Source: Takakia lepidozioides
Taxonomy: Eukaryota > Streptophyta > Takakiopsida > Takakiales > Takakiaceae
Reading direction: 5' to 3'
Assembly: GCA_030704615.1 (NCBI GenBank)
Contig: CM060733.1
Span: 47,556,001-47,620,000 of the forward strand
Length of the DNA stretch: 64,000 nucleotides
The translations under genes were made by a program, and so were the position numbers. The notes beneath the pieces are model-generated. The model searched no databases and was not told where the DNA came from. It worked only from the letters and a program-made list of their open reading frames with translations. Shown here piece by piece: positions 1 through 12,008 of the stretch; position 1 is the first letter of the stretch, and every line of letters starts with the position of its first letter.

Positions 1-235
1 TGCATGTGTACAATACTATAATACGGTTCAATATAGTAATGATAGTGCTGAGATTGTATGACAGTGTTATGGCGAGGGATGGACCCGGTGCGGGGGGGGG
101 GGTGGAGGGGTTGGGGGGCGGCAGGCGCGGCAACCGCGAGGGGGGTGCGGGGCGGAGGGCGGGGGTGGGGCCACGCAGGCAGGCCCGCTGAGGGAGCATT
201 GAACTCCCGGGCCTCATTTATCACTTGCCCTAAAC
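1..235. repeat. Dispersed repeat, copy A (G-rich core)
   Basis: This stretch is closely similar, in the same orientation, to 46190-46437. Both copies share the lead-in ending in a 'gtatgacagtgttatggcga' block, a G-rich core, and a tail with a short gggag...ctccc stem that ends at 'cacttgccc', after which the copies diverge. Here the G run is 11 bases; the other copy has 40. It has no convincing coding capacity and is probably the end of a mobile element. The family is not recognised. Confidence 0.75.
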
Positions 236-1268
236 ATGCGTACCTCATTCATGAGTATGAGCATATCTGTGCAAGTAGATTTCAGGCTAAGGCGATGAAT
301 TAATTTTCAGCATGTCGTGAGCTTTTGTGATGGGCAGATTGCTGAAAGCTGTGCCAGTAGTGGTGGGGCTCCCTTTGATTTCCTCATGTCCTAAGTATGG
401 TTTCTGGATTGAGCTATCAAGCTGCAGGTCCAACAGACTGATTGACCTGCCCTCAGCTTTCAGCATTCTAGTTCATTTTTACAGAGAGATACAAATTCGT
501 AGAATAGAGAGAGAGAGATAATCTGCTGATAAGAACGTTGTTGGGCAAATAATGTCTGGACCTTCTGGTTGGTGTTTCTCATGCACATGATTCAAATTAG
601 AAGGTTACAAGCAGTGAAGTGATCTCACATGTGGTGAATTTTCATGTGAGTTTTTGTGCTTGTGCATGTTCACAACATTTGAGTGGAAAGCAGAAGTTGG
701 TTCAGGTCTGTTGCAATGGGCCATTATGGTGGTTTGTGACCACACAAAGAGGTGTTGAGCTTACCTATTAGCTGCTGTGGGATGGCTGTATGTAGGAGTG
801 GCAGGGATGAATGTGATGCCTGTAACTCTCTCAGGCTGGCGTCAGTTTGAGGCCCTGGTTGCTGAGGCTTGATTGTAGCACCTAAGTTAGAACAAGCTCA
901 GAACTTTTAGTTCCAACCTTCTATCTTGTCTGGGGTTGCAAACTCACCTGGCTTTGTACACATGAAGAGAAACTGTGCTGCACAAAGGAATGTGGTAAGC
1001 CAATCTGTCAGATTGTATCACAACTTTTCACTAGAAAGATGAAAGTCAGAGTCATGTCCAGACTCCAGATGTACTTTACTAAACACTCACTACATTTACA
1101 GGACTGCAGGTATTTCTTACGTTGTAACTCTCACCAGTACAGCCAAACAGCATATCTGCAGAATGTCCCAAGCTACAAAATTGGTGAGCTTACAGAGGAC
1201 AGTTCATGTGAGTTACCAGCATACAGAGTAAAAAATCATCCATACAAGAATCTATGCAACAGAAGCAT
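236..1268. other. Intergenic, 3' flank of the SUMO protease gene
   Basis: I see no coding sequence with good character here. The short open frames lack family features. Part of it may be the 3' untranslated region or a further 3' exon of the minus-strand protease gene, because a GT-like site follows the codons for 'GLK' near 1290. Confidence 0.4.
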
Positions 1269-4200
1269 TCACAGTAATATCTCCATTACCTTAAGCCCCC
1301 TGTTTGCTTTCTTTCTGCACAAGGTGGACACAGCAAGCTGCCTGGCTTGCTCCTGGGGACTGAGATCCTTTCCCCTATATCTATGGGTTTCACTTCGTGT
1401 GGTCCGCCTGCTAAAATGTTTAAGCAGGATATTAGGGCAGGAATTACGTAATCTGTGTTGACTGCTATGCTCCAACTCATTGTCTGAAGACAGCTCTTGA
1501 ACGTCTTGGGTACTAAGAGAGGACCTAAACAAATCTAATTTCTCAACTGCCCCGCCAGTTGAGGGTGAACTTTGCGACTTGTCAGCAGGCCCCATGTGGC
1601 AGTCTTCAGCAGATGAAAGTGCAAAGCTGGGTAAAAGACACCCTCCTAGTTTCGTTGGACTGGTAGCTTGGTCCAATACTAGTCCCTCATTTCTTGAAGG
1701 CAACAGAAAATCAGAAGCGATGGAGTGGGAGTCAGCTGAGATGCAAATATTAGGCCTGCCGGTTGACAGTGGACTTCGCAGAAAATCAGAAGCAATGGAG
1801 TGGGAGTCAGGTGAGATGCAAATATTAGGCCTGCCAGTTGACAGTGGACTTCGCAACTCGTCAGCAGTCCCGATTGAGCTAAACTCACAATGTAGTTTAA
1901 GAATAAGGCTTCGGATAAAGAGACGCTTTCTCGAGGCATCTGATGGTTTGAACCAATTCCGTGTAAGCTGCAATAGCACCACAATGCCAGAGTGTCACTC
2001 ATTCCCATATAAGCATACAAAATTAATATTCACAGCTGAATAAAACAGGAGAGGGATGACCTCGTCTTCGACAGAAACACTCTACGAATAGAGCTATACC
2101 AGTAGAAGAAATCAGAATGTGACCAAGCCATTCGTTTTCCATTTATGTGCCCAGCTGCCAGGAAATGAGAGGTGAAATAAGCACCTCGGATTTGGACAGA
2201 CATTCAATAACCAGCTGACAAAATCAGGAATCTAATAGTCACCAACTCACAAAGTATGGGAAGCCTTCACTTCGTGCCAAGCTGAATTCTTTTGGCGCTG
2301 CCTTCAGAAAGAGCTCCACATAGTGCAACAGGAAAAGACCACAGTCACAGTGGTTGTCTTGCTGAGGAACCTACCAACCAGGATGGACAAATGCTCTACC
2401 TTAGACCCTGTATTTGGATTCACGGTTAACCAGCTAATAACACAGCTTACAATCATAAGCATTTATCTCAATGTAGACATAAAAGAGAATAAAAGTGTCC
2501 ATTGCATAGTACAGCATCCATACCTTTGCATGCACAAACTGTAGTTGAGGAAACAACTCTCGTGCACTGTCAGCACTTGCTTGGTGGCTTTCAGTTCGCT
2601 CGATCCATTCCTCTAAAAGATAGCTGCAATGGTGACATCCACAAGGGTAACACTAATTAGGCCAGGATATCCAGCAACTAAACCTTTTATCTCACCTCTT
2701 ATCCATCCATTTGATTCAGAGTTTCAGTTCCATGTAACTAAATCAAATCAAGATGCTCAGAAACTCATTTGATTAGTAGTGTCTACAGAAGATGAGTTGA
2801 AGAGAATCCAGAAAAAGACTGACAGGATACCTGCTGACTGGAGGATAGTGAACTGAGTAGATTAACAACCATCAGACAGATGCTTAACAATAACTCACTT
2901 TCGGATGTGTCGTTCAATATCCGAATGGCTGCCTTCAAGAGAGTCGAGATGCAGTATACAGGGAGTCCCCAAGCATGGACTGCCCATCTCTGTGGATGAA
3001 AGAGGAGAGATAGTAAGCTGAGCTGGCTAGCAAACTGAGCCTTCAAACTTCCAAACACTGATGGCTTTTCATGAGTTCCATGAGAAACTCATGAAAGGCT
3101 TCAAGCAAGAGGCTTATAATCATTTGAGTCCTGAATACAGTGAGGAACCACACACAAGAACATCAATACCTGTGAACATGTCATTAACAGCTGAGCTTCT
3201 CATGTTTCCAGGATGACATATGATAATAAGGCTCCAGTGAAAACTGCCACATACAGGGTATATAAGACCAACTGAGATTGCAAGTAATTGTCTAATCATT
3301 GCATCAGACATCTAGCAGTTGCAGCGGTCTTATTGACCTGAATAAGGTGCAAAACCGACCCTAGTGATCATTCTTTGTGGATTATGTTAGTTTTAAGATG
3401 GTGCATAGGTAAAGAGCAGATGCACCTCTGATTGATGGGAATGAAAATGTAGTTTTTGTTGAATAAGTTGACTTTTCGTGTCCACTTCTTCACACATTCA
3501 AAGGTGGTTTTGCCATGCCCCAAACTCCTGTCAGAGTCAGCCAGCTTTCTGAAGAAGAAGCTGTTGAAAAAGTAGAAGTCCTCTTGGTTCTTTGCTGCAA
3601 GCTTACTTTGCAGATACCTGCATACCAAAATGAACTATGCTTCAGATTCCTTAGTATTGAGTAGCAGTGATGAACCCCAATGGCACTGCACAAAACCTAA
3701 TGCAAAATCAAAGCAGAAGATTCTCTCTGAACTGGAAACTGGAAATTTGCCTGTACTTGTTAGGTACAAGTTATCAATGCCTTTGCCACTTCTAAAGCAA
3801 ATGACAAGACCTCAAGAAAAGCAGCTCAAAAAACTTGGAGCGTTCACTCACTTTATGTAGAAGTCAATGATAGTGTCATTAAGGAACTCCATCGGTCTGA
3901 GCATCTGAAGGTCCTTCTTTGTGATCGTGACCGCATCTGGGTCCTCTTGAGGGAAAACAAGTGCCTCAAAAATCTCGAGTGCTTCAGTGGTTCTGTGCCA
4001 AATCCAACGCAGAAGCAGAAGAGCCCTTTGTCACGTTAGTGTTGTTTTCCTTCACGATAACTTAAAGGATGACTAGAGAATCCAGGAACTAAGGCCCCAT
4101 ATTGACCGAGAAATGGCAGTGGACCGTCCCAGTCTGGAAAGTAGACCTACACATCAAACACAAGAATGATGGAACCAACTGTGATCCACCACATCGCTCA

Positions 4201-6783
4201 GATGCACAACCAGGCTGGTACCTCCTAGAGGTAGAGCAATTTTCCAGTAGAACACCTTTATCTGCCAATCTAGGAGAAATCTTCAAAAATCACCTAAAAT
4301 GAAGCTGTACTAAGATACCCTTGCATTAGGAACAACACAAGAGAAATTAGGTACACATAAGGGAAGAAGTAGCAGCATTGCCAGGAAGAACATGACCCTT
4401 TACTTCTAGCCTCTCAGATTTCTCAGGTCTTCAAACGTATTCTGAAAATGGCTTCGAAAAACATGGCTGCATGAGCAATCAGTCTATTACCTCCCACAGT
4501 CGGCCACCTCGGGTGAAGGTGGTCTTGAGAGCCACTCCTTGCATTTCATTGCTTCCTCCCTTTGTTACATGGAGAAGTCTGAGAGTTAGTACATACTGAT
4601 TGTTGGTTGTTTATGTCTGCCTGCAATCTGGACTAGAATTTACAGAAATGACTACACAGTTAACTGATAAGCATCATATGAGGTCCCAACATGGCATTTG
4701 GCCTCCGGTGATGGGCAGCCATGGTGGCCAAAGACATTCAGGAGAATGTGATAGGTCAGAGGTAGCTTCAGCTCATCTAATGCTTCTTCACAACAAGTTT
4801 CAATTGTGTATAAACCTGTTCATGCTTCATGGGAAATAGTACGGGGAGGATACAAGTACACCAAGGTGCCCTCGGTGTCACACCCAAAGTTCAATGCATG
4901 CAGAGTTCTATGTTGGACTTGTCCATCATACACATGTACTCAACAACAGATAGTGAGTGACACAACAAACCTGGTAAGGCGTTTCCATATTCTCTTGTAA
5001 TTTTCAGAAAGTGCAAAAACTTTCGGCTGCTGTTCAGTCCACTCCCTGTTGTCAACCTCCAGGATATATGAGTCTGTCAAGGGACAGAACAAAGACAGAT
5101 CTTTGAATCAGCATGTGTAGCATTCTCCAGTTAGACTATACATGCAGTACTAGAAAGAGACAAACTGTGTTGTAGATGCCATGGAAGAATCATTAAAAAC
5201 AAGGACTGTCCTTTAAAAATGGGCCCACCATCTACATACTTGTCATCCTAAAGGAAGCATGTGGCTCTGTGACTACACTATGTTACTTCCAAGTGAAGGT
5301 CCAGCAAAGAGGAGAAATGCTGGGAACTCACCATGCTCACTTGAGCCAGCTATGCCAGAGCATTGCCCAAGTGGAATGGCCGTTTCCCTAGAAATTTCCA
5401 GCATGATAAGTCCATTTTCCTGCAACACATGTCAATTCTCCTAATAAAATAGGAGAATGAATATGGAACCACAAGGAAAGGTACAATAGCAGCTTTACAT
5501 CACTATACACTTAAGCTTCAGTGAAACCAACCCCAACCCGTCTACAGCAGATTCTCAGGTCAACAGCTTGCTGGTCAAATTGAAAACCACAAGCACCTGC
5601 ATGCTCATAGTCTTCTCGCCCACTCAAGATGGTACTGTTTCCTTTTTGCACTTACATTATCATGGCCGTATTTTTCATAGAAAGACTTGAATGAAGAAAC
5701 TTCCTCAAGGGGCCACTGAATGAGAAGGCCATTTGCAGAGCCCTTTCCTGTTTTCACCTCAATGCACTTCGCAGAGAATGTCAGACATGGTGATTGAACA
5801 TACTGATCTCCAAGCTTTGCGCGGGAAGCAGTGATGACAATTGGAGTGTGCTTGCCAATGGAATTAACCATGTAACTCTGCTGATTAGACCCGTACATAC
5901 CGTGTATAAGAAGCATGACATCAAGTAGCCAACAGAAGTAGAGTAAGAGAAGGAGAAGATCAAAGGATCAACAGCATCACACAATCCGAAAATGAAGTAC
6001 TTGAAACTCTGCATCTGGCGCTATCTCAACATGAAAAGCAGATAACACACATCAGTTTTGCAATTTAGAATTGAAAAGCTTGGGAATCACTATGTCAATT
6101 GCCAGATGTTAACTTTTGACATGCTTGCACGAGTAGAGTTTACTTCTTGTCTGGGCCTTTCACACAATAATTTCCTCGGCAACGCAACCCGAAATTCCTA
6201 AGAGCAAATCAGCTTCCTAATGGTAGCTACCTTCTGCAGGTTTGGCGGCTGGCGTTGTCGCATATTCAGCTGCATCAATTGTTAAGAAAGCAATTCACAA
6301 CTGCAAATTTCCAGAGAGCTGGAGCATTGTATGAAATGTAAATCACAGGAATATGTTGAAAGAAGGCTCAGCTTTCTGATTACCCGATCCTCCTTCTGTG
6401 GTTTGCGCAGAAAAGGCCTCTCACGTTTCCGACTGGAGCATGCGAGTGCAGATGACAATTCTTCCTTTGATCTTCGGACTGAAATGTGTCAAGTTAGACA
6501 GACTTTTTGTAAGTGACAGAGCCTTGCTATAGTTTCAAGTGTCAATTTCTAAAGCATGCATCGGGTGATATTAAAGCATGAGTGCACAAACAATATGTAA
6601 ATAGAGATCCCTCAAGGCAAAGGTAGACTCACAGTAGGGCCTAAAAATGCTCCTGGAATTGGATGAATGGAGGGGCACGACCTCTTCCTCCTCTTCGCTG
6701 AAATCAAACACAGACGTGTCCATCTTGTCGGAGTAATCAGGCCCTTGCCTCTTCTCCTGCCCCCACGATTTGCTGAAAACCAT
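1269..6783 (-). CDS. ULP2: ULP2-type SUMO (ubiquitin-like)-specific protease, multi-exon
   Basis: A C48 cysteine protease expected to remove SUMO from nuclear proteins. Exons seen, 5' to 3': 6633-6783 (acidic start, VFDFSEEEEE), possibly 6231-6271, about 5656-5880 (pre-catalytic region with SPCLTFSAKCIEV), near 5380-5440, about 4975-5086, 3852-3992 (FLNDTIIDFYIK), 3426-3617 (FNSFFFRKL, WTRKVNLF), 3170-3243 (FHWSLI), 2899-2989 (ILHLDSL), 2524-2623, 2251-2370 (VPQQ..DCGLFLLHY) and 1269-1967. From 3992 down to the last exon every junction is GT..AG and phases match. The catalytic His (codon 3237-3239), Asp (2943-2945) and Cys (2341-2343), and the oxyanion Gln, are all present, so the enzyme looks active. 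An upstream in-frame ATG exists at 6843. The N-terminal exon order is less certain. The last exon holds a 25-residue tandem duplication. Confidence 0.9.
1706..1855 (-). repeat. In-frame 75-bp tandem duplication in the SUMO protease tail
   Basis: Two copies of a 75-bp unit begin at 1706 and 1781 and differ at only a few bases. The length is a multiple of three, so the coding frame is kept and the protein gains a repeated 25-residue Ser/Pro-rich block containing RSPLSTGRPNICIS. High identity suggests it is recent. Confidence 0.9.
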
Positions 6784-6843
6784 GGCTCTGAGTAACGGAA
6801 ACCCTGGCAGTGTTTCAGGTCGTACGTTCCAGTTCAAGGTCAC

Positions 6844-7190
6844 AAAAACCTGTCAATTATCGACGATAACATATCATTTACCGGTACCAGTCTTCTAGAT
6901 GTCCCCTGGCCCTTCAACACAAGCTGAGAAACGGCCTACAAAGTGTGCGACTCCACCCCGATTGAACTACATCACCTTCACATCCCGAAACACCAATGTC
7001 GCACAAAAAGCACCGCATGCACAAGAGGAATTGAGTGAACAGCGAAAGCTAAGCAGGCAAGATCCAAAGCAGTGAGCTTCATGCATACACCATCAGCTAC
7101 CTCCCAAGGCAGCTCTACGCTTCGTTCGATTGCCACGGGCGGGAAGGCTTTTTTAATTTTGTAATTTAGTTTTATTATTATTACTTTAAC
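6844..7190. promoter_or_regulatory. Probable upstream region of the SUMO protease gene
   Basis: Non-coding sequence 5' of the minus-strand protease. It should carry the promoter and 5' untranslated region, but I could not pick a clear TATA box. It ends in an AT-rich run near 7150-7190. Confidence 0.4.
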
Positions 7191-7260
7191 CCCTAAAGGA
7201 TCGGCGCCGCGACCCGAAACGGGTCGCGTCGGAAATTTCGAATGGATGACAGATTCGCAG
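7188..7260. repeat. Terminus-like motif TTAACCCCTAA with palindrome GCGACCCGAAACGGGTCGC
   Basis: The segment opens with TTTAACCCCTAA and contains a near-perfect palindrome of the form GCGACCC-gaaac-GGGTCGC. A similar arrangement starts at 57908 (TTAACCCTTAA followed by GCGACCTGAATCGGGTC), and a reverse-oriented TTTAACCCCTAA lies near 51390-51400. This suggests ends of one mobile-element family. Confidence 0.45.
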
Positions 7261-7980
7261 ATGAAGTCGGATGAAATCGAGCCCTGAATGAAAAACGTAG
7301 CCCATTAAGGTCTGCGCCCCACTTGGTGCTGGCACCCTAAGAAAACCTAAAGGACCGCTGTCAGGAATTTTTGGAGTGTCCAAGGGTACCCAAAATCCAA
7401 TGGTTTGGGTTTAGGGCTGCACAACCACTGCATTGGGGTTTGAGTACAGGGGCCTTATGGGCGCCGCAATTTGGTGAGCCTGTGTGTCAATTCTGCCTGC
7501 GACTTGCAACCTGCTTTACTCTAGTGCCTTGCATTCATTGGGTTTGTGGTTTGTGGGGTGCTAGAGAATCTATGGGGCCTAAACGCAAAGCGCCAGACAT
7601 GCTTGAGCCCCCACCTCCTCCATCTGAGCATGTAGCTGCGGCAGAGGTTACACGGGCATGGGCGGAGGTTGGGTAGCGCGTGCGCACACGTCGGCGTGCA
7701 CATGCTCGCGTGAGTAGAAGAAAAAATGCCCGAACATTCACGAATATTCCCAAAAAGATGCTACTCCGAAACTAAAATTGGAAATTTGTGCCCAGGGGGA
7801 CCAAATTGTGCGCACATGAGCACAAGCCAAATGGGTTAGTCACCTATTTCTTGGGTTAGTCATCCTATCACCCTAATTCGTTAGGTTTAGGGTTAGATTA
7901 GGTTAAACCAAACACAATACATATTGTTTTGCCCACAAAACTATAGGATAATGACCTATGCAACAATACTTGGAAATTTC
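7261..7980. other. Intergenic, possible degraded element
   Basis: An open frame at 7371-7676 (+) includes a proline-rich piece (MGPKRKAPDMLEPPPPPSE) but has no family features. A telomere-like string of TTTAGGG-type units is present for about 25 bases near 7877-7902. No confident gene is seen. Confidence 0.3.
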
Positions 7981-7992
7981 GCCAACTAAATC

Positions 7993-8105
7993 CACTATTT
8001 CGCTAGGAAATGCACTATTTCATTGGCAAAACCCACTATTTCGTTGGAGAAACCCACAATATCTCTGGTGAACCCATTATTTCACTGACAAAACCTGATA
8101 TCTTG
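7993..8105. repeat. Minisatellite with 20-21-bp period
   Basis: Degenerate units of the form CACTATTTCGTTGGAGAAACC begin at about 7993, 8013, 8034, 8055, 8075 and 8096. The period is 20 or 21 bases. Confidence 0.8.
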
Positions 8106-8252
8106 ATTTATTTTGTTAGCGAAATCCGTTGTTTGTCTTATTACATTAAATTGTTCAACTATTGTTTGGTATGTGTGTTTTGGATGGTGTTGGTTATTGT
8201 GACTTTGTTTTTATCTAACGTGTTATTCTTTTGTAGAATACCAAAGCTGTAG

Positions 8253-9687
8253 ATATATGGAACTTGGAGCTTGTAGATGTACATTATGGGTGTTTATTTC
8301 ACATTAGGGTTTTGGGGTTTTATTCCGTTTTGAAAACATACAGCTCCTATGACCGCGGTTTAAAAACATAAATCCCCCATGACCGTGGGTTTGTGCTCCC
8401 GCCATTTGTGCTCACCTTCTACCAACCCCCGCTTGGGCGCAGGGGGAGCAGCATTGCACTCCCGAGCAATGCAAGGTAATCCTCGCTTGCCTTTGTCTTG
8501 ATTTTCTATGTGCTTTGCATCCACCGCCGTTGGCCAAACGGTGGCCTCGCCACCTTCGTCCTCATAATTTTTTATTTATGTGGCGTATGTGGCATCCTAT
8601 CTGGATAGGCACTTGGCTGCAATCTGGTGAGCCAATCAGGGCATGACAAGCTATTGTGATAAGATCATGGGCCTTGGATTATATAAAGGATCATCTGCAA
8701 ACCTAGGGTGGTTGGTGTACTTTCAGTGTGTTAATCTCTGGTGTACGGGTGTGCATGTTTTGGATGAACACTGGGTGGTTGGATGAACTAAGAATTTGCG
8801 TGCAAGGCCCAGTGTCCTCTCTGAGAGATCCTCAGTGCCTCGCTCGCGCGCTATCCCGAGCTGACATCCCTAATCTAGCATGAACCCGTAGAGGAGTAGA
8901 ATAAGCCGGGTGTGAGAGAATCTGGTTTTACAGTTGTTCTGGCGAATTTTTTGATTTTCACTCCCATAATTCCTTTATAATAGTAGTCGCCCCATTTTCC
9001 AGGTCGAAATCTGGCGATTTTTCGCCAGATTTCAAAACTGAACTTCTTTGTAACTTCTTTTGACAAAATTGAGTATTAGTTCCAATTAATTGATTGCCAT
9101 GATTACATGGCAATTCATAATTAGTTTGGGCGGCTAGAGGCCAGAGTCTAGGTGCCTGAAACCTATAAATTCCAATTAGTATCAACCTATAAATCATTAC
9201 CCAATTATTACATTTTTGCCATTGCAACAAACGTCCAGTTTGGTAACTTTAAAGCCAGTGCATTTTCAGTAAGTCACCACCAAAATTATATACACTCTCA
9301 AGTCATCAATAACTCTACAGAGATGGCTACATTTCAGGTAAGGACTAAGGACCAACAGGGCCTTGCTCTCCATTGCAACCTCTTCAACAACACCTTCCAC
9401 TCTGTGCCTTCACGGTACTGTCCTACACAGAGAAAGAGCTCTACATATTTACAGCTAGCAATTCCAGAAAAACTTGGAATAATGTTTCGATGACTGAAAG
9501 CCGTTGGCCACATCAGCACCTGCCTCCTTGTGCACAAAAACAAAGAAAATACCTCCACGTTGGGTTCTTCAAGTTCAAACCCATCCTACTAAATCAAAGA
9601 TGCACCTCCCCTCCATCCACCCTCCCACACTCCGCTGTCCAACCTGGCCACACAGATTCAGATGTTCTTCCTCAAAGAACTGACTGA
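8253..9687. other. Intergenic with LTR-like and hairpin sequence
   Basis: No gene is seen. A TATATAAAGG string lies near 8680-8690, upstream of sequence that reads like the transcribed part of an LTR, but no paired LTR or primer-binding site was found. Two clean hairpins lie at 9006-9033 and about 9093-9114. Confidence 0.35.
9006..9033. repeat. Perfect hairpin, 12-bp arms, TTTT loop
   Basis: GAAATCTGGCGA (9006-9017) is followed by TTTT and its exact reverse complement (9022-9033). A second hairpin with 9-bp arms (ATTGCCATG / CATGGCAAT) follows about 60 bases downstream. Confidence 0.85.
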
Positions 9688-12008
9688 TCAGTCTTCTTCT
9701 TCTTCTTCTTCCTTCAGACGGATATGATCAGTCAGTTCCCCCTGTAGTTTCTGTAGGAGACAGTGCATCCGAATGGTGCTATGTAGGAACAAGGCTACAT
9801 CGCTCAACATATTCAAGTCGTAAATCTGTGAGATGAATTCAGCAGCCATTTCCTCACCACTCGGAGAGAGCTTCAGCCATCGAAACTGCCTTCCACAGCA
9901 GCAACCACCAATCACATAAGGGAGCGTACCATAGTACAGAGGGCTCCATACTCTTAATATCAACTTGTTCTCTTCCATTGCCGCAATAGCATCTCCCTCG
10001 TCAGTCTGATTCTCCCATCTGAGAATGAGTGCACCCCTCACAAACAGCAGAAAATCTGGCCTTAACAGCGGTAGAAGTGCTTTCGATGCTGTTTTAGAAG
10101 TCCCGGGATTGGATGAATCCAATAACGACTCAAAACCTTTTAATATACTCTCTGCTCCAGCATGTTTATTTTAAAATCGAAGGAAATCTCCAATGGGGTA
10201 ACACAATTGATGTGATGTGGTGGCCTCATTGGCTGGAGAGGGAATACTCATCTGGAAGAATGCATGTTCGAGAAAACATGCCAAGGGTCTCTCTGCTTCG
10301 GAGGTACAAAGTTTCACCAGACCAGGCTCGCCTACAGCGCGGTAAGTTCCCCTATCTTGGACTGGGAGCTTTTCTTCTCTCGTGGACAGAAATTTCCAGA
10401 GATCTTCGGTACTTTCGGGAAGCTCAACAGGGGCTTCCAACAGTTTCTTGAAATAGCTTCTTGTAGAAGAAACTTCAGACTCTTCCAGGTTAACTGGATC
10501 CGAGGACTGGTGTTCACCTGGTGACCTTTTTGCCTTCTTTGAAGGTGGCTCTCCCTCTGCACACACACCGGTCATTGTAGGAGTCCACATGCTCCGTTGC
10601 CAATACAAAAAGAGGCACGTACACCATAACACTCATACAGCATAGCCAAGCAGGAAAAAACAAATCTTCAAATATTTTTTCTAACTACTGCGCAAGACGT
10701 CCCATAAATTGGAATTTTGACAGATTTTGTAACAGTCCCATGCTACCGGCATGCACTTCATCTAAGAGCAACAATATGACACCACAGCAGGAAAGAGGTC
10801 TACAACCAAGACCCTAAGTGATCATGATACCTTAACAAAACAGAGCAAAGCAACCAATTAGAAAAATACAAATCTACTCTCCTCAAGTTCAAACCCTTGC
10901 ACCTTCCGGAGGGATATCAACTGCTTAAAACTAAGCTTGGAAACCCTAAAGTAGACAAGAATACAACCTTGAACCAGGTCATAATCAAACAAGGCTTCAA
11001 ACATGGGTCATATACGTACCTGTAGGAACTTCAGGTATTGGACAACAACTGACCACCACGGGATCTTTTTTCGTTCCTACAACATTCAAGACGTTCTTCA
11101 TCAGCGTCCACTACGCATCTGACCGACCGTCAGTTTGAGGAATTGTAAGGTCACCCAAGGTGATGGAACCTGGTGTCAACCCAAAGCGCGCACCGAGTGC
11201 ACGGAAGTCGATCTTGGCATCACGAGAAGAACAAACCCCAACAGGCCCTATTGTGTCCGATTTGAAGAAGATAACCTCCATAGTATGATTAAGTTAGAGG
11301 TAAGAGCCTGCCCCTGCACAAGCACAAGCAAACGCACCTGCCATCAGTACAAGAAAGACTTTTACTGAATATGGAAATTGAGCTAATTGGGGTTTCACAA
11401 GGCTTCAAGAAAGAAACCACATAACTCTCCCGCAAAGTCGAGAGCAGGACTCTCTTTTCATTGCCATGCCTATACTTCTTTCCGTGGATCACGGTGCCAT
11501 TGTCTAAAACTGTTACTTGGATGTCAGCCATCAATGAAGTAAAGTCCAGCAGAGCACTTGGCAAATAATAGTATCCACGCTGTTGGGCGGACACTTTCAT
11601 CAGGGTCAGGTGACCCAAGCCTGTGCCACAAGGCTGGTTTGGACATTGCCTGCAACACCACCACAAACAGATTCCATGATTATTAGCAAGAGAGAGCATC
11701 CACACTATGGAGTCAGATCAAACTCTGAGATAGCCTTACAACCGTAGTCACCACAGGATACTAACCTCAAGGGCTGGTCAAGGTATTTCAGCTCATCAGG
11801 ATCATGAGTGTCAATTTAAGAGCTGTCAAAATAGTATATAAAGGCAGCAGAATTCTTCCAGCGTTCTCTAGCCGTAGCTTGCAACAGTTGTGACATGCCC
11901 ACTGTGATACGCTGAGTACACTCAGTACGCTGCAAAAACATGTACTGTGCAGTGGAAAATGTCCAGAGTGCTGCCTCTGGGTTGATCTGAGACTCAAAAA
12001 TGACCATC
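9688..12008 (-). CDS. Multi-exon protein with Crinkler-like PD-(D/E)xK-type C-terminal domain
   Basis: Coding-quality exons lie at about 9688-10157 (stop TGA at 9688-9690), about 10250-10570, about 11370-11640 and perhaps 11816-12007. The second starts at an AG border and encodes EGEPPSKKAKRS, a likely nuclear signal. The third contains YYYLPSALLDF and GKKYRHGNEKR. The last exon has RPDFLLFV, then ALILRWENQ, then LPYVIGG...RQFRWLKL, then an Asp-containing ISQIYDLNMLSDVALF, ending in a poly-Glu tail. From memory of the family, RPDF..GE.K followed by LPY/F...G and a YDL..D motif is the layout of the nuclease-like domain in Crinkler-type proteins of protists, fungi and some plants. Here the ExK lysine is Gln, so catalysis is doubtful. 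The exon map is approximate and the start is not fixed. Confidence 0.5.

Noticed and set aside
7371-7676. Frame with proline run as a gene
   Set aside because: Upstream half has no coding character and no homology signal; the Pro run alone is not enough.
7877-7902. Interstitial telomere repeat (TTTAGGG-like)
   Set aside because: Only about three imperfect units, within what chance gives in an AT-rich spacer.
8440-8485. Third copy of the dispersed repeat (GGAGCAGCATTGCACTCCCGAG)
   Set aside because: Similarity is limited to about 20 bases with a different loop; flanks do not match.
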